From Zygnema cylindricum (lineage: Eukaryota > Streptophyta > Zygnematophyceae > Zygnematales > Zygnemataceae): a stretch of 64,000 nucleotides of DNA. The DNA lies in assembly GCA_037447655.1 (NCBI GenBank), contig JBBHKE010003003.1:124001-188000 (forward strand), given 5' to 3'. Positions within the stretch are counted from its first letter, which is position 1, and every line of letters begins with the position of its first letter. Made by a program: the position numbers and the translations under genes. Shown in pieces: positions 36,377-47,439 of this stretch. The notes under the pieces were generated by a model. It did not search any database. It saw nothing but the letters and a program-made list of their open reading frames with translations, and was not told where the DNA came from.

Positions 36377-37060
36377 GGTCACGGGCCAGCCTTCACAAAT
36401 TCCGGTCTTTGATGGAGGTGAATATTTGCATTGGGCGGATTTGGTTAAGCCTTACTTCAAACAAGTGAAAATTATTGATGTGTTAAATGGATCCCTGGCA
36501 GAATCTGATGCTAGCTTTGATCAGAAAAAAGAATTGCATATGACATATATTAATGTTACAAAGGCATCAGAATTGTGGGATGCATTGAAATCTTCTTATG
36601 TTAAACCTAGTGACCAACATTAGATTATAACTGCTAGTCAGATCTATGAGTATAAGTACACATGCGGTAGCATGGTGGAATACACTAATTGGTTTCGAAT
36701 GTTACCATGAGAAAATGCATGTTCTGGGGGGACTTTCTCCCCGTATCATCAGGCCATGATTCTCTTAAAGGGTTTTCCTATTGAGTATAAAGGAGCATCA
36801 GATGAAATAAAAAAATTGTCTAAACCTCTCTGGAATTTGCAAACAGCTATAGAGTTCATCTTGAAAGAAAATGCTACTCACATAGTTTTAGGATTTGGAA
36901 AACCAAGTGTAGCATTCACGGCTCAATTTCAAAGGGAATGTAGATATCAAGGGAACCAGTTTAATCCTCAGTTTGAGAAATGTGTTTATTGCTATACTGA
37001 TGGTCATTCCTTTAGAGCTTGTCCTTTGTATATAAAAGGGCTTGAAACAGGTTTCTTCTA
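36321..37060 (+). pseudogene. Copia C gag
   Basis: ATG in the LTR opens a frame that runs without break through the LTR end and the primer-binding site into the gag domain: QIPVFDGGEYLHWADLVKPY, LNGSLAESDAS, KASELWDALKSSY. A stop at 36621 interrupts it. It continues in other frames with LLKGFPIEYKGASDEIK and a CX2CX4HX4C knuckle, CVYCYTDGHSFRAC, near 36990-37025. The product would form the virus-like particle and bind element RNA. The in-frame run from the LTR ATG supports this start. Confidence 0.8.
36377..36387 (+). other. Primer-binding site of copia C, half-tRNA type
   Basis: GGTCACGGGCC directly follows the LTR. It matches GGTTATGGGCC of copia D except for two T-to-C changes. That sequence is complementary to the anticodon arm of initiator tRNA-Met (GGCCCATAACC), not to the tRNA 3' end. 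Confidence 0.6.
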
Positions 37061-37069
37061 GGAAGGATG

Positions 37070-38540
37070 GAGACACCGCGGACCTCATATTTCCAAAAAA
37101 CCTCCAAATAAAACTGTTGTTTTTTCAGCGGAGGATACGGAATTGGAGAAGAAGAAGACCGAGGAAGAGACACCTGATGTGACCAATTTGCCAAAAACTG
37201 ATGACAAAGAGTTCTTGGCTCTTGCCAAACTCGATGTGATGGAAGGAGAAAAGGACCTCGGATGGATAATGGATTCCAGCAGCTCTTCACGTATGTGCTG
37301 GAACAAGTCTTGGTTTAAGGAGATGTCTTTTATTCCTTTACGTCAGATCTTTTATGCTTGTGGCTATCCCGTTAAATGAAATGCAAAAGGATATATAGAT
37401 CTGGATTGTGTGATAGATGGAAAAGTTGTTAAGAGAACTTTGTATGATGTCTTGTGTGTTCCAAGTTTAGGAAAAATTTGTTTTTTACGTATGTAGCTGA
37501 AAGCAAAGGCTTTGATGTTTTCCAGAAAAATGGCAAGAAAATAGTGAGCAAGGATGGAAGAGTAGCTCTAGTAGGAACTAGAGGCCAAAACCTTTTGTAC
37601 CGCGTGGACCTTGCTAATAAAATTGATTTTGCGTACTCTAGTGTTCTATGTGATAATGTTTTGTGGCATAAAAGGCTTGGTCATGTGCATCATGAGAGAC
37701 TTACTAAGATGATAAAGCATGATATGATAGAGGGAGTCAAGCTTAATCAAAAAGAGTCTCATGTTTGTGATGGTTGTGCTCTCGGAAAGCTTCATAAGCT
37801 TCCCCTACCATAAGTTTTTGATCACCGAGCCACAGATCTCCTTGGTATTATTCATTTTGATGTCTTCCGCCCTTCCAAAGTTCCCTCTCTTGGTGGCAGC
37901 TGTTTTTTTGTCACCTTTACAGATGACTACTCACGTTACAGCCGCTTAAACTTTATGAAGGAGAAAGGAGATGTCTTCACTCACTTTAAGAACTACAAAA
38001 TCTGGGCGGAGGAACTTCACGGCAAATCCCTTCTTCCTTTGCGGACTGATAACTGTGTAGAGTATGTATCCCAAGCCTTTGTTGATTTTTTGAAAAAAAA
38101 TGGCATCTCTCGTGAATTTACTGCTCCGTAAAGCCCATAACAAAATGGTGTGGCCGAAAGACTTATTCGGACTTTGACTGAATGTGCTCGCTCTATGATG
38201 GCCGATAAAGGTGTGGATCTTAAGTTTTGGGGGGAAGCTTTTCATTATGCTTCCTACATCAGAAATAGAGTGGAAACCCGAGCTGTTAGGGATAAGACAC
38301 CTTATAAAGTGTAGGGATAAAACACCTTATGAAGTGTGGACAGGCAGAAAGCATAATAGCGGTCACTTTAGAGTCTTTGGTAGCAAATATTTTATCTTGG
38401 ATAATCTTCAAAATTGGAATCTTAGTCCAAAATTTGTACCTGGTGTCTTTTTAGGCTATGATGATAAATCTGCAGGTTATATAGCGTATAATCCTCAAAG
38501 TGAATGCCTTCGGACAGCCAGGAATATTCAAATTAAATAA
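37070..38540 (+). pseudogene. Copia C protease and integrase, broken
   Basis: WIMDSSSSSRMCWN near 37265 is the protease active site, with the usual Asp-Ser/Thr-Gly changed to Asp-Ser-Ser, so it is dead. LWHKRLGHVHHERLTKMI and CDGCALGKLHKLPLP form the pre-integrase zinc region (37660-37812). In other frames VTFTDDYSRYSRLNFM, RTDNCVEYVSQAF and QNGVAERLIRTLTE carry the D, D and E positions of the catalytic core. A 25-bp tandem duplication at about 38290-38340 shifts the frame before PYEVWTGRKHNSGHF. Confidence 0.8.
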
Positions 38541-38789
38541 GAGAGTCAATCTGTAGAATGAGAAAATACAAGAGTATATCATTCTTGAGCAGGTACCTTT
38601 TACTCCATCTTCTTCTACTTGCTCTACCTCTCTCCCAAATGCCTTTGGGCCGTCAAATCCTCCTTCCGGAGTTGCTCCTTCTCCTCATCATCCTACCATT
38701 CCACGCACTCTACAGCAAACTAGGGGATTGACAGTTCTCGCGTCACATTTTTTGGGGGAAGAAGGCAAAGTAGTCAACTTTGAGGTGAC

Positions 38790-40400
38790 CGAGTGGAGAA
38801 TGTTTTTTCTGCAAGCACAGGGGAGCCGTTTACTATTCAGGAAGCTTATTCCGTTCCTGAAAAGGATCATTCGATCTCGGCTGCAAATGAGGAGATAAAG
38901 TCAATTATGGAAGCCCAAACTAGGGAACTTGTGGAGCTCTTACCGAACCAGGAAGCTATCAGTTGTAAGTGGGTCTTCATATTAAAATTGAATCCGGATA
39001 ATACAATTGAGAGATATAAAGCTAGACTGGTCGCTAAGGGATTTAGCCAAAAAGAGGGAATTGATTATGAAGAGACCTTCTTTTCTGTGGTTCCCTTTCT
39101 TACTGTTTGAGTTTTGTTCTCTCTTGCTGCAATAGAGAATATGGAATTGCATCAGATGGACGTTAAGATGGTTTTGTTGCATCGTGATTTGGAGGAAGTA
39201 ATTTATATGAAGTAACTTAAGATGTATGCAGAAAAAGGGAAAGAAAATCTGGTCTGTAAACTGTTGAAGTCCCTGTATGGTCTAAAACAGGCTCCGAGAC
39301 AATGGAACCTGAAATGAGATGAGTTTTTAACCAATCTTGGCTTTACCAAGATCAGTTTAGATCACTCAGATTATTTAATGCAAGGTGAGGATGGAGTGAT
39401 TTATGTGGCAGTGTATATAGATGATTTGCTGTTGATTAGTAAATCTATCAATGAGATTAAAAAACAAAAGCAGCTATGAATTCCAGGTTTAAATGAAAGA
39501 CTTGGTTGAGGCTAAGTATATTCTAAGAACTCAGGAAGAAAGAGACACAAAACAGAAAATTATTTATTTAACTCAAAAAGAAGAAATCAAGAACATGCTA
39601 GAAAAGTTTGGCATGGCAGAAGCAAAGGGAAGTGCTACCCCTATGGAATTCAAGCAGAAGTTGGAGGGTATGGAAACGGATGGTGGTGTTTTGGTTGATG
39701 ATTCTTGGATTCAGGGGAGGCAAATTCTATGTCCTCTATTCCTTACAGGCAAATTGTTGGAAGCCTCATTTATTTCATGGATTGTACTTGTCCGGACATC
39801 GCAGCGGCGGTTGGAGCTTTGAGCCGAAACCATCAAAATCCGAGGAAGTCGGACTATGAGGCAGCAAAAAGAGTTCTCCGTTATCTTGCAGGAACTGGAA
39901 ATCTTAGACTCTCTATCGATGGAGAGGAAGTCAAAATTCATACATGGAGCAATGCGAGCTACGGATATATGCCCAGCAGACGCTCCACCACCGGATACAT
40001 TCTGAAGATCAGCAGTGGAACTTGCTACTGGAGCAGCAAACTTCAAAAGGTAACAGCTCAGTCTATCATGGAGGTTGAGTACATGGTTGCCAGCTCGGCA
40101 GTTAAGGAGTTACTTTGGGTAAAGTCTCTCCTCCAAGAGCTTCTCTTTATGCAATCTGGACCTCAAATAGTGTGGTGTGATAATCAGGCAACCATAGCAA
40201 TTGTATCTAATCCAAGACATCACTTTAAGAGTAAGCACATCAACATCAAGTTGCATTCTGTGAGAGAAAAAGTGATGGGAAAAGTCCTGAAGTTGATTTA
40301 TTTACTGGATAAGCAAATGGTTGCTGACATGATGACAAAACCTTTTCCCGCACCCAAATTAAAATTATGTAGGGATGCATGTGGGTTGAGTGACTACTGA
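38790..40400 (+). pseudogene. Copia C reverse transcriptase and RNase H
   Basis: [20 protein letters not shown] and [18 protein letters not shown] open RT (38930-39085). HQMDVKMV, SLYGLKQAPRQWN and the catalytic box YIDDLL (YVDD in most relatives) follow to about 39450, with stops between. The RNase H half is open from 39705 to 40400: GSLIYFMDCTCPDIAAAVGA, KIHTWSNASYGYMPSRRSTT (first catalytic Asp changed to Asn in WSNASYG), MEVEYMVASSAVKELL, WCDNQATIAIVSNPRHHF, and MVADMMTKPFPAPKLK before the stop. It ends about 20 bp from the 3' LTR. Confidence 0.85.
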
Positions 40401-40407
40401 GTCTAAA

Positions 40408-40419
40408 GCTTTAGGAGAG
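40408..40419 (+). other. Polypurine tract of copia C
   Basis: GCTTTAGGAGAG abuts the 3' LTR start TGTTG at 40420. This position and base composition are those of the plus-strand primer of LTR elements. Confidence 0.65.
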
Positions 40420-40486
40420 TGTTGTTTTTAGAAAGCTTTAGTCCTCTCTATTTTTGGGTTGTGAGAGAGAGAGAAAGAGTTGCTCA
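40420..40486 (+). repeat. 3' LTR of copia C, left piece
   Basis: TGTTGTTTTTAGAAAGCTTT onward matches the start of the 5' LTR (35540-35600) and is interrupted by copia D. The last bases GCTCA are the left target copy. Confidence 0.88.
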
Positions 40487-41467
40487 TGTTGTTTTACAAC
40501 CACAGTTGCAGGTGGAGGACCACCAGTAGAAGTAGATGTAGACATAGACTTCAGCAAAAGCTACCACAAATCCTATCAAATAGCCAACTTTGTTAATGCA
40601 CCCATAGTGTTTAATTAACACCAAAATTCCCACTAATACAGTATCACATACAGACTGTCAATTCCAAAAATTCGAGCACAATTGACCCTGTAAACCATAA
40701 GATGTATCACTTCGAAGTTTCCCAAAAATTGTCCCTTAGAGAGTTAGAACTCAATACCGGATAATCCAAATTTGACTAAGTCCTGAACTTTTATACTCTC
40801 AGAGAGTATCTAGAGAAAACTAACTATTCAGATTTCTACACCTGGAACAACAATACTGTACTATACAACGACGAGGTACCGAATCAGTACGCTATTGTAC
40901 TACGAGTACGTCCAAACCCTATTTGACTACTAGACAAAAATATTCTTAGTGGAACACTAAATTCTAATTCGCTACGCTACAAACTAATGTGATTCAAATA
41001 TACAAATAGTTTCCCTTACAGGTGCTTAGTCAGTGGTGGATGTAAGCGTCCAGCTGACTGTCGATAAAGTGGTCTATGTCACCTAAGGTCGTACAATTTG
41101 ATGAGTCACTTTGTGGTCCCGTGTGAATCTCTTTCGTTGACTCAATCCAAATCTACGATCATCGTTCAATGTTGTTATATCATTTTCCCAGATAACCGGT
41201 TGAGTCTCCGTCCATCCGATTCTTGAGCACTGTTCGTCCGATCTGTGACGCGTGGTAAAGTATGTCGGCGCCTTTCAGTGAATCCTGTATGATGTTTATA
41301 TTCTGACGCGTGTCCCTGCAGAAGTACATTTCACTCAAAAGGTACTACAGTTACTGTCACACTAACTGAGGTAAGTATTACAACTTTACCTAGACCAAAA
41401 CTATTCTAAGTACTTGGTCTCTCCTCACAACTCTATTTATTGAGTATCAAGATTTCATATTCCAACA
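40487..41467 (-). repeat. 3' LTR of copia D
   Basis: On the minus strand it runs from TGTTGGAATATGAAATC to GTAAAACAACA. It contains a copy of the gag start region. The polypurine tract (AGATTTAGGGGAG, complement of 41468-41483) immediately precedes it. It has diverged visibly from the 5' LTR, so the insertion is not recent. Confidence 0.88.
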
Positions 41468-41475
41468 CTCCCCTA

Positions 41476-43060
41476 AATCTTTATACTCACTAACTCACTC
41501 AACCCAATAGAATCTCTGCAAAACTACAACTTAGGAGTTGGAAGAGCTTTAGTCAACATATCAGCCACCATCTTTTCATCCGGTAAATAACTCATTTTTA
41601 TCACTCTTGCAAGCACATTTTCTCTCACAAAGTGTATTCTGACATCAATAAGTTTGCCTTTAAAATGATGACTAGGGTTAGGGGCAATGGCAATTGCTGC
41701 CCGGTTGTCACACCAGATAACTTGAGGACCGGTTTGCATATACCCAAGTTCCTACAAAGTCGCCTTAACCCATAGGAGTTCCTTGAGGGCAAAACTGGCT
41801 GCCATTTATTCTGACTCCATCGTGGACTGAGCCGTGACCTTCTGTAATTTGTTGCTCCAGCATCAAGTTCCATTCCCAATTTTCAAAACGAAACCGGTTG
41901 TTGATTTCCGGCTTGGCATATCTCCATAGCTGACATCGCTCCAATTCTATAATTTTACCTCTCCTCCTCCGAGTATAAGCTTGAGGTTTCGAGTACCTGC
42001 CAGGTATCTCAGAACCCTCTTTTTTGCTTCCCAATCTGCTCTTTTAGGATTCTGAAGACTCCTACTTAAGACTCCTATAGTTGCAGCGATGTCAGGCCTT
42101 GTATAATGCATAAAGTAAATAAGACTTCCCAGTGCTTCTCTATATGGCTTTGTAGCCATAAACTCTTCCTCCACTGACTCTAAGCTTTCACTAACCATTA
42201 TGCCTGAGTCTGATTCACTCCCCTCGAACTTCTGCCTAGCTTCCATGGGAGTTACAGATCCCTTCACATCTTTCATCTCAAATTTTTCAAGCATGTTCCC
42301 TATAGCTTCTTTCTTGGTTAGCGTAATCAATTTGTTATTTCTATCCCTTTTAACTTGTATGCCCAGGATATATTTAGCCATACCAAGGTCTTTCATTTCA
42401 AACCTAGATCTCAAAGCTGCTTTAATACGGTTTATTTCATCTACGGATTTACTCATTAGTAAAAGATCATCCACATATACAGCGATATAAAGAATCCCAT
42501 CTTCCCCTTTTAGGACATATACTGAATGATCTGAACTGATTCTTTTGAATCCTAGACTAGTCAAAAATTCATCTAACTTCAGATTCCATTGTCTAGGGGC
42601 TTTTTTCACCCCATACAGAGATTTTATTAGTTTACAGACTGACTTTTCTTTTTTTTTCTTTATACATTTCAGGCTGCTGCTTTTAAATAATTTCTTCTAA
42701 CTCTCTATGCAAAAAGGTTGTCTTAACATCCATTTGATGTATTTCCATGTTTTCTATAGCAGCTAGACTCAACAAAATTCAGACAGTAGGAAATCTTACG
42801 ATTGGGGAGAAGGTTTTCTCAAAGTCAATACCTTCTTTCTGGTTGTACCCTTTGGCCACAAGTCTGGCCTTATACCTTTTGATAGTGTTGTCCGGATTAA
42901 GTTTTACTTTGAAGACCCATTTGCTTCAAATGGCTTTCCTCCCCGGAGGCAGGTCCACCAGCTCCCATGTTTGTGCCTCTATAATCGACTTCATCTCATC
43001 GTTGGCCGCCTCAATCTAGTGGTTTCTCTTTGGTGATGAGAAGGCCTCTTTGATGGTCAT
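41476..43060 (-). pseudogene. Copia D reverse transcriptase and RNase H
   Basis: Minus strand from 43000 down: [58 protein letters not shown] and HQMDVKTTFLHRELEE. Then a 220-codon open stretch (42609-41947) holds RQWNLKLDEFLTSLGFKRIS, the intact catalytic box VYVDDLLLMSKS, FEMKDLGMAKYILGIQVKRD and YTRPDIAATIGVLSRSLQNP. RNase H pieces follow in shifted frames (IWCDNRAAIAIAPNPSHHFK, YLPDEKMVADMLTKALP). Three to five disruptions are visible. Confidence 0.87.
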
Positions 43061-44650
43061 AGGCTCCCTTGATGCTCAAGAAAAAGCAAAGTGAGAACCG
43101 GTTTGCAGACGACTGCTAGATCTTCTTCCCCCCGGAAATTCTGAGGCTGAAATGGTTGGCAATCTCCGATTTCGTGGTGCTGAACCTGATGCAGGATCCG
43201 AAGGTGTAGCAGTTTGTTCCTCTGGTGTGCGATGTACGTGAGAAGGATCCGTAGTAGAATCACGCGGTGTAGTAGCAGAAGGCGTACTTATGGGAAGGGG
43301 TTGCACAGGAAAATACACCAGTTGTTGATGGTGAAAGATGACATATTCCTGTTTCTCGTTTTCTATTGTCGCATCTGTGATTTTGAACAGATCAACTGAA
43401 ACCTGTTCATCTTTAATCAGAATATTCCAAGACACAAAGATTTTTTGTTTATCTTAGACATACACTCTATACCCCTTTGCATTTTCATCATACCCCAAGA
43501 GAATTCATGCCTAGCTTTTGGCTTCCATTTTCCATTTATCTGGGGAGTTATCTAAAATAAAGCACTTACTTCCAAACACCTTAAAGTGACTAACATCAGG
43601 TACTTTTCCTGTCCATAGCTCATAAGGGGTAGAACTGACAGATCTAGATGCAACTCTATTCTTTATATAAACCGCAAAGTTAAATGCTTCAGCCCAAAAT
43701 TTCAGATCTATACCCTTGTCTGAAAGCATGGATCTAGCAATTTCCGTGACTGTCCTGTTTAGTCTTTCAAAAACTCCATTCTGCTCTGGAGTATACGGAA
43801 CTATCAGATTGTGACTTATACCCTCATCAAGTAGAAATTGCTTAAACTCGTTAGAGGTGTATTCACCTCCATTTTCGGAACTGAAAGCCAAGATCGGAAC
43901 TCCGTGTAGCTTATCCGCCCAAACCTTGTAGTGCCTGAAGTGAGTGAACACTTCACTTTTGTTGTTCATAAAATAAACTTTTGTGTACCTGGAGAAATCA
44001 TCAGTGAATGTGACCATATACTGAACTCCTCTAGCCGATGCTACTTGGGACGGTCTAAGGACATCCGAATGAATGAGCTGGAGGACTTTTGTAAATCTGT
44101 TTTCTGTCTCCTATGGAAATGGCAACCTATGAATTTTGCCAAGTGAGTAGCCATCATATATTTTCACATATTGAGATGTGAGCGAAACACCTTTAACTTT
44201 CCCAGCATTCACCATCTTTTACAGACTTTCATGATTAATATGTCCTAACCTTTTATGCCATAATTCATTCTCAGATGACACACTGGAATACAAAACATCT
44301 TTATCTATGCATACAGCCATGTCCATCCCGTACATCTTACTGGCATCTCTAGTCCGTGTTACTGCTATCTTGCCTAGCTTACTCACAACATGTCTCTTCC
44401 CTTTAAGAGTGACCTCAAAACCCTTACTCTCAACCAAAGAGGTAGAAAAGAGATTATTTTTAAAATCTGGAACATGTAAAACATTGTGGAGGGTTTTTTC
44501 TACAGACTTTCCCCCAACATCTACCATTAGAGATACATCACCCTGTGCTGATGACTGGACACTCATGCCACATGCATAGTAGATATGTTTCGGATGAGTT
44601 TGCTTTAAATTTGTAAAAATTGCCTTGTCCTAACACATGTGGGTCGATGC
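43060..44650 (-). pseudogene. Copia D protease and integrase
   Basis: MDTGASTHMC near 44640 is the protease site. QGDVSLMVDVGGKSVEKTLH, LVESKGFEVTLKGKRHVVSK and LWHKRLGHINHESL lead to the zinc region. A 168-codon open stretch (44017-43511) carries the integrase core: VTFTDDFSRYTKVYFMNNKS, AFSSENGGEYTSNEFKQFLL (the catalytic Asp is Glu here, Ser-Glu-Asn instead of Ser-Asp-Asn), PEQNGVFERLNRTVTEIARS and YELWTGKVPDVSHFKVFG. The linker 43076-43435 is Pro/Ser/Thr-rich, ending GGRRSSSRLQTG. Confidence 0.85.
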
Positions 44651-44699
44651 CCCGGTGTCCATGATCCATCCGCCATCTTTAGGACCCTCAATGGCTGCC

Positions 44700-45698
44700 G
44701 CCATAGCAAATAATTCCGCATCCTCTTCGTCATTGAAGCTCAGAGATGAATCTGCATCATCTGTAAAGGTAGAAAAAAGTGCATTTCCCCGTGAGGGATT
44801 TCCACAAAAGCCTCGGTGAAACTTTTTTTGTTGCCATCCTGGCCTGTATAAACTAGTTTCATTTGCCTTTTTAAGTTTTGGACAGTACTTGTAACCATGT
44901 CATTTCTCAGAACAATAATAAAAAGCGTTAGAAGACTGACTATTTTGCCTCTGACTGTTTTGATTAAACTGGTTCTGATTCTGGTTATACTGGTTTTTAT
45001 TCTGGTTAAACTGGTTCTAATTTTGATTAAACTGATTTCTCCTCTCAAAATCTGTATTTAAAGCTTCTACCTTCTTTTCACCATCAAGGACCTTGCTTGT
45101 AGACTCTTCTTCTAATATAAGATTGTAAGGTAACTGAAAAGTCTAGCTAGACTTATTATGCCCTTTTAAAGTTGCAGACACTCCATTCATATGATTAGGG
45201 AGGCCTCTAATAAGCAAAGCGGCTTACTGAAAATCTAGAAAAGTTCCAATAGCTGAAGAGTGTGCATCAATGAGTTCTCAAAGTTTATCGCAATACTCGT
45301 CCATAGATCCCCCCGAGTATTTGTAGTCCCATATCCGGCCAGCCACCAAGAGTTCCTTCTGGACGTTCGCCTTTTCATGGGAAGTTTTCAGTGAAGTCCA
45401 AATCTCGCTCGCCTTTTTGATCTTGAGCCGAGACATAACAAGACTCTCTAAGATACAAAGAATCAAATTGCTTCGAACAAGAGAGTTTTTCTTTGCCCAG
45501 CTCGGATCCGTTTCAGCAAGAGATCCATCCCAGACTCCTAACATTCTGCAGTTTCAAAAGATGATTCGACCATAGCTGCCCAGTATGCATATTTTTGGCC
45601 ATTGAAGATAAGAATTCTGGACAAAAGGCCCATAACCAATTGTTCTGCACCCCCACAGTTGGAGGTGGAGGACCACCAGTAGAAGTAGATGTAGACAT
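44700..45698 (-). pseudogene. Copia D gag with an Asn/Gln-rich segment
   Basis: The probable ATG is the complement of 45696-45698, inside the 5' LTR, opening MSTSTSTGGPPPPTVG. After a one-base shift, ILIFNGQKYAYWAAMVESSF and WDGSLAETDPSWAKK continue the gag domain. KKASEIWTSLKTSHEKA, GRIWDYKYSGGSMDEYCDKL and later an Asn/Gln-rich repeat of NQFNQN-type units (about 44930-45050) precede a damaged zinc knuckle (YYCSEK...HGYKYCPK). Disordered N/Q-rich tails before the knuckle are common in copia gag proteins. Confidence 0.75.
45627..45637 (-). other. Primer-binding site of copia D, half-tRNA type
   Basis: On the minus strand GGTTATGGGCC starts 3 bases after the LTR end. It is an exact complement of GGCCCATAACC, the anticodon arm of plant and animal initiator tRNA-Met. 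It also lies inside the gag reading region. Confidence 0.65.
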
Positions 45699-46627
45699 AG
45701 ACTTCAGCAAAAGTTACCAGAAATCCTATCAAAAAGCCAACTTTGATGTAACACAGAAAGCACCCAAAGTGTTCAAATAACACTAAAAATCACCCTAATA
45801 CAGTATCACATACATACTGTCAATTCCCAAAATTGCAGCACAATTGACTAAGTAAACCATAAGATATAACACTTGGAAGTTTCCCAAAAATTGTCCCTTA
45901 GAGAGTGATATCTCAATACTGGATAATCCTGATTTGACTAAGTCCTGTACTTTTATACTCTTAAAGAGTATCGACTGAAAACTAACTAATCAGATTTCTA
46001 CACCTAGAACAAGAGTACTGTACTATACTACGACGAGGTACTGAATCAGTACGCTATTGTACTGCGAATACGTCCAAACCCTATTTGACTACTAGATAGA
46101 AATATTCTTAGTGGAACACTAAATTCTAATTCACTACGTTACAAACTAATGTGCTTCAAATATACAAATAGTTTTCCGTACAGGTGCTTAGTCAGTGGTG
46201 GATGTAAGCGTCCAGATGACTGTCGATAAAGTGGTCCATGTCACCTGAGGTCGTACAAATTGATGAGTCACTTTGTGGTCCCGTGTGAATCTCTTCCGTG
46301 ACTCGACTCACATCTGCGATCATTGTTGAATGTTGGAATATGATTTTCCCAGATAACCGGTTGAGTCTCCGTCCATCCGATTCTTGAACAGTGTCCGTCC
46401 GATGTGTGACACGTGGTAAAGTATGTCGTCGCCTTTCAGTGAATCTTGTATGATGTTTATATTCTGACGCGTGTCCCTGCAGAAGTCCATTTCACTCAAA
46501 AGGTACTACTGCTACTGTCACACTAACTGAGGAAAGTATTTCAACTTTACCTAGACCAAAAATATTCTAAGTACTTGGTCTCTCCTCACAGCTCTTTTAG
46601 TGAGTATCAAGATTTCATATTCCAACA
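45641..46627 (-). repeat. 5' LTR of copia D
   Basis: Minus-strand start TGTTGGAATATGAAATC, end GTGCAGAACA. It aligns throughout with 40487-41467, including the potential gag ATG 58 bp from the end. The promoter is presumably here, but I see no definite TATA box. Confidence 0.87.
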
Positions 46628-47426
46628 GTTTACGACTCAGTTTGTTTTTGGGCAAGTCCGATTCAGTATTTGTTGGAATTAGTGTGACAGTGAAATTTGG
46701 AGTTCACGGTTCAGTCACACTAGAGACACGCGCCGTCTGTTGTGAGAAATGCTTGAGTAGGTCCTCCGTGGACATGCATACATTCGTTCAGGACCACATG
46801 ATTCTTGAGAGCACATCCACGGTGTCGAATTTGGTGATCGGACAACTGACATCAGCCGTCGAAAACTGTTGACGAGGCGTGACTAGATCACGATAACTTT
46901 TCTCTATTTTCGTGATCTGATTGTCGGTGTAAATATTTGTTAAAACACAATTTTGTCTGTAGTGAATTAGTTGATTACTTTAGAATGCGTGATTTATGAC
47001 ATGCCTGTGATTTATGACATGCCTTCTGTACACAGGGATACTCACACTATTTTTGTTAGACTTCCAGCTGGAATGCCTCCGTACAGTTTAGTGTAGCTTC
47101 AGTATAAAAGTAGGACTTAGTAAATTTTGGAGTTTAGGAACAAATGATATGAAAACTAGACACTCAGTTTTATGTTAATTCATCTCTGAATATCTCATAG
47201 ATATGTTTGCAAAATTAAGTGAAATTTTGTGTGTATGTTCCTTTGTATGTTATCTAAACTGTGGTAGATTTTTAGGACTATTGTGTCCCTGGATTGCAAT
47301 TTATTCTTTGTCAAAGTTGTTTTTTTGCCATCGGTCTTCGTGGAAGCTTCCTCTTTTGATTTGTTCTACAATGACTACTGCTGCCTCTTCTTCATCTTTA
47401 GTACTAGTAGTTGTCTCATAATAACA
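46628..47426 (+). repeat. 3' LTR of copia C, right piece
   Basis: It aligns with 35596-36376 of the 5' LTR up to the final ATAACA, then the target copy AGACC. It includes an extra direct duplication of GTGATTTATGACATGCC (46990-47023). Its open frames (starting near 46600 and 47203) are LTR sequence, not genes. Confidence 0.88.
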
Positions 47427-47439
47427 AGACCTCCCACTA

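Larger units (their letters stand above)
40487..46627 (-). mobile_element. Copia D: full-length Ty1/copia element, minus strand, 6.14 kb
   Basis: LTRs of 981 and 987 bp flank gag, protease, integrase, RT and RNase H. The ends are TGTTG...CAACA. It lies within the 3' LTR of copia C; the flanks GCTCA and GTTTA are each one change from GTTCA, the sequence at the same site in the intact 5' LTR (35596-35600). It is the least decayed element in the window, with long open stretches but some stops. Copia A belongs to the same family. Confidence 0.9.
35540..47426 (+). mobile_element. Copia C: Ty1/copia element, plus strand, split by copia D
   Basis: The 5' LTR (35540-36376), gag, protease, integrase, RT and RNase H (stop at 40398-40400), polypurine tract, and a 3' LTR in two pieces (40420-40486 and 46628-47426). 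A perfect 5-bp duplication, AGACC, flanks it at 35535-35539 and 47427-47431. Subtracting copia D leaves about 5.74 kb. Coding regions carry several stops, so it is inactive. Confidence 0.9.
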
